A DNA stretch of 47,745 nucleotides, taken from positions 1-47,745 of the forward strand of contig JAAELL010000239.1 in NCBI GenBank assembly GCA_024226735.1. Direction: 5' to 3'. The DNA is from a bacterium. Its GTDB lineage: Bacteria; Planctomycetota; UBA1135; GCA-002686595. The notes under the pieces are model-generated. The model had not been told where the DNA came from. It did not search any database and saw only the letters and a program-made list of their open reading frames with translations. Shown here in pieces: positions 41,734-47,745 of this stretch (its first letter is position 1; every line of letters starts with the position of its first letter). The position numbers and the translations under genes were made by a program.

Positions 41734-42069
41734 GAGTACCGAGCCCGCGCAGTCCCCACCACTTACGTCCTCCCCCACCAGGAGGGCGCCGGCAGCCCGC
41801 AACGCAGGACGAGCCATCCGCCACCGCGCGTAGAGGTTCTGCACGAGCATCATGCCCTTCGAGAGCTCTCCGATCGGGCTACGGAACTGCCTCGCGTCCT
41901 CCCCTGTCTCCATCACCGCGCGGCGGGCGGTCCCGCGGTTCATGACGTGTGCCAGGCACCCGAGTAGTCCATTCGATGTCGGTCGACCAACTCCTCACCT
42001 CCCGGGTTGAGACCCGCGCAACCAGGAGCGGGTTGCGGAAGTGGTGGGGATTGCGCGGGCTCGGTACTC
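41734..42069 (-). mobile_element. RAYT transposase relic flanked by 31-bp inverted repeats
   Basis: Two 31-bp inverted repeats (41734-41764 and 42039-42069; 30 of 31 match) bracket the only gene-like sequence in the 457-nt gap after the sulfatase-fold operon. Between the arms lies a degraded REP-associated tyrosine transposase fragment, plus a separate perfect hairpin at 42017-42037 (7-bp stem). The layout is that of a REP/BIME-type unit or a dead element with terminal repeats. Beyond the arms, up to 42170, nothing was recognised. Confidence 0.7.
41821..41972 (-). pseudogene. REP-associated tyrosine transposase (RAYT) fragment with frameshift and internal deletion
   Basis: ATG 41972 opens RMDYSGAWH, the start signature of IS200-like RAYT proteins (R-x-x-Y-PGA-x-H). 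A one-base loss after CAC shifts the frame. The other frame continues at 41943 with MNRGTARRAVMETGEDARQF, then jumps directly to RSPIGELSKGMMLVQNLYAR. In intact RAYTs about 25-35 residues lie between these blocks and include the catalytic HxH motif (usually MPNHYHLL), which is missing. The product cannot be an active nuclease. Confidence 0.75.
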
Positions 42070-42170
42070 CCCCAACGGAGCCGGTACGTCCCTGATGGCT
42101 CAAGCCGGCACACACTCCCCCCTTCTGCGCACAACAGCCCCCCACCTCCCTAAACGGGGTAGGTTTGTGT

Positions 42171-43283
42171 GTGAGGGCCCAGAAAACCCAACCCACTGCG
42201 GTGAGCGCAATTGTCTCGGCATTCGTTCTCACCTCCTGCCTCGCCTCACCACCGGCGAAGCAGATCGACGCGGCGAGCGGCCGCGTGCGCGCCGACAGCC
42301 TCGCCGAAGCGCGGCGCGTTTCGCTTGCGCTCGAGGAGTTGGAGCCGAAGCTACTCGCGCTGCTGCCCGACACGCACCTCGATCACATCGAGGTCTGGAT
42401 CCAAGATGAGCCACGTCTGTACTCGTTCCCGCAGTCCTCGGTCATCGACGCCGAGGGGCTCTGGGCCGAGAGCCACGGTCGTATCCTCCTGGCGCGCAGC
42501 GCCGACAGCCTCGAGCGCACGCTCGCGCACGAGCTGACGCACGCCGCCCTCGGGGACTCCTGGCGCATGCTGCCAGGCTCGCTCGAAGAGGGATTGTGCG
42601 ACCGCGTTTCGGCGGAGCTCTGTCCGGAAGGTGCCGCGCGGCTGCGCGCGGGTCGGCTGTCGAGCGCGGCACTCGCGTGCGGCGGCCTGCGGATGCAACT
42701 CGACGTGCGACGCAAGCCTGCCGCCCTCGGCGAAGCGGCCGCGATGGGTTGGTCGGCGAGCATCGTCCTGTCCGGGGAAGAGACACCGGACGACAGCCAC
42801 CTCAACGTCTTCCGCGTCGCCGCCGGCCTCTCGTCCACGCGGCTCGAGCGCGGCGCGAAGCGCGCCTACTACGGGCTCTCGTTCCTCCTGATCGACCTCA
42901 TCGTCGCTCGCGACGGCTTCGAGGGACTCCAGGAGCTGTGCGCGCGCGCCGAGCGCGAAGGCCTCGGCGGCGTGCCTCGTAGCTGGCTGCTCGATGCCTC
43001 CGGGCTCGATCCGAACGCCCTCAGCTGGCGCGAGGCCGCGAGCCGCTCGCTCGGCGAGAGGGAGCTGATCGAGCTCCTGCGCATGTACCCCGACTTCGCC
43101 GTCGACGCCGTCGTCGGCTACCTGGAGGACGTCGATCTGCCCGGCTCGCCCGCCGACTGGATCGGCGACGTGCGCGCCCGGCTGACCCTGACCGAGGGCG
43201 GCGCGAGCGTCGACATCCTCGCCGTCGACTTCCTGCGCGACGCGATCGAAGCACGCCTGGCCGAGCCGGCGAGCGCCGAGTAG
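42171..43283 (+). CDS. Lipoprotein with gluzincin-type HELTH zinc-protease motif
   Basis: The 370-residue protein starts at GTG 42171 (TTG 42165 and GTG 42201 are alternatives). The signal ends in VLTSC (Cys23), giving a lipoprotein. Residues 118-125 read TLAHELTH (His120, Glu121, His124), followed 15-16 residues later by LEEGLCDRVSAEL (Glu139/Glu140). This HExxH plus downstream E pattern is gluzincin-like (peptidase-MA fold). The remainder is helical without repeats. A GGGGTAGG stretch lies about 7-14 nt upstream of the start. It converges with the exporter operon ending at 43304. The protease call rests on motif and spacing only. Confidence 0.65.
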   Translation: MRAQKTQPTAVSAIVSAFVLTSCLASPPAKQIDAASGRVRADSLAEARRVSLALEELEPKLLALLPDTHLDHIEVWIQDEPRLYSFPQSSVIDAEGLWAESHGRILLARSADSLERTLAHELTHAALGDSWRMLPGSLEEGLCDRVSAELCPEGAARLRAGRLSSAALACGGLRMQLDVRRKPAALGEAAAMGWSASIVLSGEETPDDSHLNVFRVAAGLSSTRLERGAKRAYYGLSFLLIDLIVARDGFEGLQELCARAEREGLGGVPRSWLLDASGLDPNALSWREAASRSLGERELIELLRMYPDFAVDAVVGYLEDVDLPGSPADWIGDVRARLTLTEGGASVDILAVDFLRDAIEARLAEPASAE

Positions 43284-43303
43284 CGACCCTGGCTCTAGCC
43301 CGC

Positions 43304-44107
43304 TCAGCCCATCGCCGACTCGTAGCGCCGGAACCCGAACCGCCAGAAGCGGAAGACCCCGAAGCCGAACGCGAGCGAGAAAACGGTGTACCCGAGCGCC
43401 GCCGTGGGCCCCAGACGTCCGAGGATCAGGGTCGCCGGCACCCACGTCGCCGCCCCGGTCGGCAGCACGAACAGGAGCAGCCGCCGCACGTAACGGTGGT
43501 AGATGTCGACGGGACGATCGCCCGCCACGCCGATGCTGATGTTGGCGAAACGCCCCAGGTCGGAGTTCGTGAACCAGAACTCGGCGCACGACCACAACAC
43601 GTAGAGCACCGTCTCCCAGAAGAACGCGAGAGCGAGCGCCCATGCGACCAGCAGGGCCAGCAGCGGCGTCAGCTCGATGCCCGCCGAGAAGATCGCCCAG
43701 GACAGGTACCCGAGCCCGAGGAGGAGATTGGTGAGCCCCTCGGGACTGAAGCGCTGGAAGAAGTACAGCAGGACGGGCTGCGCCGGCCGCAAGCGCAGGG
43801 GGTCGAGGTTGCCCTTCTTCAGGTCTTCGCCGAAGTGCCAGCCCTGTCCGAGCCACACCATCCCGAAGCCGTCGTGAACGAACACGAGGCCGAGAAAGAC
43901 GCGGATCGCGGCCAGGTCCCAACCCGGCAGGCCGCCGCCACCCTCGAACGCGTAGAGGATCTCGAAGACGAAGATGTGGCTCGCGTAGTAGAGCAGGTCC
44001 ATGATGACCTGATTGAAGAACTCCCAGCGGAACTGCGACTTGCGGATCCAGCCGATGCGCGCGAACGAGCGCAAGATGCGGAGGTGCTTGGCGACTTGCC
44101 CGATCAC
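43304..44107 (-). CDS. ABC-2-type transporter permease, subunit 2
   Basis: The 267-residue protein has about six hydrophobic segments and the N-terminal amphipathic start typical of ABC-2 exporters of the DUF990/COG3694 type (LRSFARIGWIRKSQFRWEFF, IMDLLYYASHIFVFEILYAF). The start is GTG 44107, overlapping the TGA of the other permease gene by 4 nt (GTGA). With its partner and the ATPase it should form an inner-membrane exporter; the substrate is not indicated. Confidence 0.82.
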   Translation of the reverse strand: MIGQVAKHLRILRSFARIGWIRKSQFRWEFFNQVIMDLLYYASHIFVFEILYAFEGGGGLPGWDLAAIRVFLGLVFVHDGFGMVWLGQGWHFGEDLKKGNLDPLRLRPAQPVLLYFFQRFSPEGLTNLLLGLGYLSWAIFSAGIELTPLLALLVAWALALAFFWETVLYVLWSCAEFWFTNSDLGRFANISIGVAGDRPVDIYHRYVRRLLLFVLPTGAATWVPATLILGRLGPTAALGYTVFSLAFGFGVFRFWRFGFRRYESAMG

Positions 44108-44925
44108 ATCCCGCTCCCAGCGAACCGGTGCCGTCCACGCGCCCACACGAAGCGCCGCAGAAGGTCCAGCGCGAACAGGCTGAGCGCGAGCACCCACAGG
44201 CCACGCACGAAGTCCGCCGTCCCGAGTCGCCCCAGGAAGATCTCGATCGGCGCGCAGACGGCCCAGTACGGAAACATCCACACGAACGCGTCGCGCAGCG
44301 CCGCGGGCATCTGCGAGACGGGCATGATCGCCCCCGAGACGAAGCTGGTGATGAAGTTCGACATCACCAGCAGGCTCCACACGACGTCGAGCCAGAACGC
44401 GAGCAGGTGCACGATCAGGTGCATCTCGAAGATGCAGAAACTGCCGATCAAGCAGAGCGTCAGCGCCTGGGCCGCGGCGACGCCGGACACGGGCCTGGGC
44501 CACACGTCGGGCAGCGCGAGCGCCCCGATGGTCCACAGGATGCCCGCCACGCCGAGCTGCAGCAGCGTGTACTGCACCCAGCGTGCGACCGGCAGAACCG
44601 TGAAGCGAAAGGGCATCACGAGGTACTTCGTGAAGTACCCCTCGAAGATCTGCGTCGACACGTCCAGCGCGCGGTTGTGGATGATCACCTTGCGGCAGAA
44701 CATCACGACGAGCATGTACTGCACGATCTCGTCGTAGCTCCAGCCGCCGAGCGAGGCCGCGGTCGACTGGGAGTAGATCGCGTGGTAGACCGCAATCATC
44801 ACGAGCGGCTCGACGACCCCGTTCAGCACCTCGCGCACGAGGAACCCGACGCGGAACACGGCGACCTTGCGGAACTCGTAGTCGACGGCAACCGCGAGCA
44901 GGCGCATGTGGCGCGCGAGCGTCAC
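44104..44925 (-). CDS. ABC-2-type transporter permease, subunit 1
   Basis: The 273-residue protein is a six-helix ABC-2 permease resembling COG4587. It has an amphipathic start (VTLARHMRLLAVAVDYEFRK), LVREVLNGVVEPLVMIAVYH, a helix pair around LPVARWVQYTLLQLGVAGIL, and VVWSLLVMSNFITSFVSGAI before the last helices. GTG 44925 overlaps the ATPase stop (GTGA), and its own stop overlaps the next permease, so all three exporter genes are translationally coupled. Paired non-identical permeases of this kind usually form a heterodimer with one ATPase. Confidence 0.85.
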   Translation of the reverse strand: MTLARHMRLLAVAVDYEFRKVAVFRVGFLVREVLNGVVEPLVMIAVYHAIYSQSTAASLGGWSYDEIVQYMLVVMFCRKVIIHNRALDVSTQIFEGYFTKYLVMPFRFTVLPVARWVQYTLLQLGVAGILWTIGALALPDVWPRPVSGVAAAQALTLCLIGSFCIFEMHLIVHLLAFWLDVVWSLLVMSNFITSFVSGAIMPVSQMPAALRDAFVWMFPYWAVCAPIEIFLGRLGTADFVRGLWVLALSLFALDLLRRFVWARGRHRFAGSGM

Positions 44926-45938
44926 CCGCTCGCCTCCGCTTCCCGCGACGAGTAGATCTCCTTGATCAGGTGCTCGAGCGGCTGCCGCTCGACCGCGACG
45001 TCGCGCACTTCGAACAGATCGAACAGGTGCTTGACGAATGCTTGTGTGCGCGGAGCCTCGACGACGAACGTCAAGGCGCCGGGGGTGTGCTTGACGAGCT
45101 CGGCGCGGTACGGGGCGAGCTCCGCGGCGAGCGACTCGGACCACGCGCGCGTGCCCGGCTCGAGGTGGATCTCGACGGCGCGCCGTCCGACGACGCGATG
45201 ATGCAGCTCGACGAGATCGCCGTCGAAGCGGACACTCCCGCCCTCGAGGATCACCAGGCGCTGGCAGGTGTCCTCGATGTCTTCCATGTCGTGACTCGTC
45301 AAGACCATCGTCGCACCGTGCTCCCGGTTCAGCTCGACGAGGAAGCGCCGGATGACCTCGCGCGAGACCAGGTCTAGCCCGATCGTCGGCTCGTCGAGGA
45401 AGACGACCTCGGGGTCGTGCAGGAACGCGCCGATGATCTCCATCTTCATCCGCTGGCCGAGCGAGAGAAGGCGCAGCTGGATCTTCAGTTGATCCTCGAC
45501 GTCGAGCATCTCTGCATAGTCGGCGAGCCGCTTCCCGAACCGCTCCTGCGGCACCTCGTAGATCTCGCGCAGGAGCCGAAAAGAGTCCAGCGGCGGGAGG
45601 TCCCACCACAGCTGCGAGCGCTGCCCCATGACGACGGACAGCCTGCGCTTGTGCTCGTCGGCGAGGTGGAACGTGTCGCATCCGAACAACGTCGCGCTGC
45701 CGGACGTCACGGGAAGGATGCCGGTCACCGCCTTGACGAGCGTCGTCTTCCCCGCGCCGTTGGGACCGATCAGTCCGACGAACTCTCCGGCCGCGACTTC
45801 CAGATCGATGCTCTCGAGCGCCACGACGTCGATCGACTCGCGGCTGAAGAAGTTGGAGAGAATGCCCTTGAGACCCGGCGCGCGTTCATAGGTCTGAAAG
45901 ACCTTGCGCACCGCTCGGCATTCGAGAACGGCGGACAT
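44922..45938 (-). CDS. ABC transporter ATP-binding subunit (COG4586-like)
   Basis: The 338-residue nucleotide-binding protein has Walker A GLIGPNGAGKTT, a Q-loop region (VVMGQRSQLWWDLP), the signature LSLGQRMKME, Walker B VVFLDEPTIGLD and the switch His in TSHDMED. The long N-terminal part before Walker A and the SQLWWDLPPLDSFRLL stretch fit the COG4586 type that pairs with DUF990-type permeases. A C-terminal extension (about 250-338) is regulatory. ATG 45938 lies 5 nt after the PTPS-like gene, indicating one operon of four genes (46435 down to 43304). Confidence 0.92.
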   Translation of the reverse strand: MSAVLECRAVRKVFQTYERAPGLKGILSNFFSRESIDVVALESIDLEVAAGEFVGLIGPNGAGKTTLVKAVTGILPVTSGSATLFGCDTFHLADEHKRRLSVVMGQRSQLWWDLPPLDSFRLLREIYEVPQERFGKRLADYAEMLDVEDQLKIQLRLLSLGQRMKMEIIGAFLHDPEVVFLDEPTIGLDLVSREVIRRFLVELNREHGATMVLTSHDMEDIEDTCQRLVILEGGSVRFDGDLVELHHRVVGRRAVEIHLEPGTRAWSESLAAELAPYRAELVKHTPGALTFVVEAPRTQAFVKHLFDLFEVRDVAVERQPLEHLIKEIYSSREAEASG

Positions 45939-45943
45939 GCGGG

Positions 45944-46435
45944 CTATCGCGTGTAGGTGTACGTGCCCCTCTGCCCGCTGGTCTCCTCGACGGCGACGCG
46001 CAGTCGGTCGAGGTCGACGTCGGGGAAGCGCTCCTCCACCTTGCTCCGGAGCTCCCTTCCGATCCAAGCAGCGAGGTTCTCGGAGCTCGTGTTGTTGATC
46101 GGCAAGACGATCACGTCCTCGCTCGGCGCCGCGTAGAAGCGATCCTGGTAACGCACCTCCATCACGCCGTCGCCGCGCAGGCCGCACTGCAGGTGCGGGT
46201 GCTCGCCGGGCAGCAGCCAGTGCTCGTCGAGCTTGTCGCACAGCGCGCGGATCACGGGCTTGATCATCTTGAAGTCGATCACGAGACCGTGCTCGCTGAG
46301 GCCCGCGTCGATGCCGACGAAGACGCGGTAGTTGTGGCCGTGCAGGCGCTCGGCCTCACCGTTGGGGAAGATGAGGAAGTGCGCGGCGGAGAACTTCAGG
46401 TACTCCTTGGAGATGTCGATGCCCCAGGTTTCCAT
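45944..46435 (-). CDS. 6-pyruvoyl-tetrahydropterin synthase family protein, PTPS-III-like
   Basis: The 163-residue T-fold enzyme has zinc ligands in FSAAHFL (His19) and LHGHNYRV (His32, His34), NNTSSENLA, and the catalytic-acid region VEET (Glu150/Glu151). The catalytic Cys of QueD and PTPS, normally just before HGH, is missing; instead Glu29 lies two residues before HGH (E-R-L-HGH). This matches the pattern, as I recall it, of PTPS-III proteins that replace dihydroneopterin aldolase in folate synthesis. A queuosine or BH4 role is therefore less likely. ATG 46435 is chosen; GTG 46456 would add seven residues. Confidence 0.75.
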   Translation of the reverse strand: METWGIDISKEYLKFSAAHFLIFPNGEAERLHGHNYRVFVGIDAGLSEHGLVIDFKMIKPVIRALCDKLDEHWLLPGEHPHLQCGLRGDGVMEVRYQDRFYAAPSEDVIVLPINNTSSENLAAWIGRELRSKVEERFPDVDLDRLRVAVEETSGQRGTYTYTR

Positions 46436-46494
46436 GGCGGGAGTGTAGTCCCTCACTTCCCTCGGGACGCCGGGAGCCGTAGATTCCTGCCGCG

Positions 46495-47604
46495 ATGAGT
46501 ACTCGGATCACCACCCCGACGGCCGAGGATCTGGCGCCGGTTCTCGCGGACACCGCCGCGAGCTACCGGGTCGCCGCGGTAACGGACGTCGATGAACCGC
46601 GCGACCTGGAGCCCGACCTACAGGCCGGAGCGGCACTGCTGGTCTTCGTCGAGGGCGCCCCCGATGACGCGCGCCTCGCCGCGTGGCGCAACGCACTTTG
46701 GCCGCGCCTGCACGTCGTCGCGTTGTACCGCTGCGGCGAAGGACGTGCGCGCAGACAGACGCTGCAGGGAACGCAGCCGCTGGAGGGAGCAACCCCGCTC
46801 GTCGGCGTCGTGCTCCTCGCCCACCGCCGCACCGAAGTGATGGCGCCCGAGGCGACCGTCGAGAAGTTCGACCACAACGCCGCCGGCTGGGACGGCACGC
46901 CCGGCGGTCCGGGATATCCACACTTTCGCTGGATGCGCAAGTACGTGGGCCTCTTCGCCGGCGCGGCGCGTGGCAGCCGGATCCTCGACTTCGGTTGTGG
47001 CGCGGGCTGGGTCGGCATCGAGGCCGCCAAGGCGATGGGCGCGAGCGAGCTGTGCTTCTTCGACCCGAGCCCCGAGATGGTGCGCATCGCCGAGGGCAAC
47101 GCGGCCCGGGAGGGCATCGCGAAGTACGAGGGGCGCACGGGGTTCGGCGAGGACCCGCCGTTCCCGCGCGCCGGCGAGGAGCCGTTCGACCTGGTGCTGA
47201 GCTCGGGCGTCGTGAGCTTCTCGCCCGACGTCGAGCGCTGGCTCGATGGATTGGCGCGCGCGGTCAAACCCGAGGGGACGCTGGTCGTCGGCGACATCCA
47301 CCTCGACTCGAAGGGCTTCCGCAAGCGACGCCGAACGAAGCCGCTGTTGCCGGTGCGTGAGATGAACGCACAGCTGCCCGAGCACATCCGCGCAGGCCTC
47401 GAGGCGCGCGGCTTCACGTTCAAGCGAATGCGTGGGTATCAGCTGACGTGGCCGGTCCCGCAGGCGATGCACCTGAACGAGACGAAGTTCAAGGGCGTGT
47501 TGACCCTCCCCTTGCTGATGGCGAACCGCGCCGCCGCGGCGGTCGTGCGCGCCCAGTCACTCTTTGATTCCTGGGTGATGGAGCTCGTCAAGCGCCGGGA
47601 GTAG
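46495..47604 (+). CDS. Class I SAM-dependent methyltransferase
   Basis: The 369-residue protein has a unique N-terminal region (1-120, Ala/Leu-rich, no recognised domain). A Rossmann methyltransferase follows: motif I ILDFGCGAGWVG (163-174), ELCFFDPSPEMV (motif II acidic residue), DLVLSSGVVSFSP and LARAVKPEGTLVVGD. The C-terminal part is basic (KGFRKRRRTKPLLPVREM). The substrate cannot be read. It diverges from the PTPS-III-like gene with a 59-nt intergenic gap; no clear promoter was seen. Its start ATG has no obvious Shine-Dalgarno. Confidence 0.85.
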   Translation: MSTRITTPTAEDLAPVLADTAASYRVAAVTDVDEPRDLEPDLQAGAALLVFVEGAPDDARLAAWRNALWPRLHVVALYRCGEGRARRQTLQGTQPLEGATPLVGVVLLAHRRTEVMAPEATVEKFDHNAAGWDGTPGGPGYPHFRWMRKYVGLFAGAARGSRILDFGCGAGWVGIEAAKAMGASELCFFDPSPEMVRIAEGNAAREGIAKYEGRTGFGEDPPFPRAGEEPFDLVLSSGVVSFSPDVERWLDGLARAVKPEGTLVVGDIHLDSKGFRKRRRTKPLLPVREMNAQLPEHIRAGLEARGFTFKRMRGYQLTWPVPQAMHLNETKFKGVLTLPLLMANRAAAAVVRAQSLFDSWVMELVKRRE

Positions 47605-47611
47605 CCGCTAG

Positions 47612-47745
47612 CAGCCCGTTGAAAAAGTCATTCGGCGCCATGACGACATCCTCCACGCCCGGTCGGCACCTGAAAGCCTCCCCGAATCCACGAATTCGCC
47701 TACGTTTCCAGGCGCCAACCGGACGCGGATGCTGTCGCCCTGGCA
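47612..47745. mobile_element. Possible insertion-sequence end at the window edge
   Basis: CAGCCCGTTGAAAAAGTC at 47612-47629 resembles the terminal inverted repeat of several IS families (IS1182-like and relatives end in similar GTTGAAAAAG sequences). The remaining 116 nt show no recognisable transposase. This is a recollection-based match at the window edge and needs the downstream sequence. Confidence 0.4.

Noticed and set aside
45944..46456. Canonical QueD
   Set aside because: The essential Cys before HGH is replaced by Glu, so the queuosine-branch call is not supported.
1..47745. CRISPR array, tRNA or rRNA genes
   Set aside because: No regularly spaced direct repeats and no tRNA- or rRNA-like sequences were recognised.

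Overview
This is a GC-rich, gene-dense bacterial chromosome fragment. It most resembles a Planctomycetota genome. The grounds are several secreted proteins ending in a C-terminal module whose last residues read like YRDG-TSNFTDA, a Ser/Thr kinase fused to a SUMF1-like domain, tandem sulfatase-fold lipoproteins, many GTG starts, frequent 4-nt start/stop overlaps and few strong Shine-Dalgarno sites. No rRNA, tRNA or CRISPR array was seen.

Layout. 1-8.5 kb: ruvA and a dispersed serine-biosynthesis set (serA, serB and a SerC-like class V aminotransferase). It is interrupted by a pseudo-protease lipoprotein, a broken PQQ-propeller gene and two opposite-strand carboxypeptidase-regulatory-like proteins. 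8.5-16.7 kb: a surface-protein remnant, a kynureninase-like enzyme coupled to a HEXXH lipoprotein, a CXXC-less thioredoxin-like protein, ribD, malate dehydrogenase and a small membrane protein. 16.7-19.2 kb: a BlaI repressor and a BlaR1/M56 protein fused to a prenyltransferase-like alpha-barrel, with an inverted-repeat operator. 19.3-22.2 kb: miaB, then a junction where an oxidoreductase gene and a sigma-54-regulator gene, facing away from each other, have both lost their 5' parts.

22.3-29.8 kb: a coupled operon of three secreted proteins (metalloprotease, PKD protein, surface protein), a foldback element and another surface protein. 29.9-33.6 kb: a kinase/SUMF1 receptor preceded by a broken membrane-protein gene that carries a surface-protein tail. 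33.7-41.7 kb: a sigma-54-type promoter and a large leader hairpin before a PPC-like lipoprotein, then three tandem paralogous sulfatase-fold enzymes that all use Thr in place of the Cys/Ser that becomes formylglycine. 41.7-47.7 kb: a RAYT transposase relic bracketed by 31-bp inverted repeats, a zinc-protease-like lipoprotein, an operon of a PTPS-III-like enzyme with a three-part ABC-2 exporter, a methyltransferase, and a possible IS end at the edge.

The most promising candidate for a new system is the lipoprotein plus three-enzyme Thr-type array (33.7-41.7 kb), with its coupled translation and unusual leader. The three-gene secreted protease operon and the M56-alpha-barrel receptor with its operator come next. 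The window also holds at least six decayed or truncated genes, pointing to active rearrangement or, at about 21,950, possibly an assembly join. Function calls come from motifs read by eye; no database search was run.
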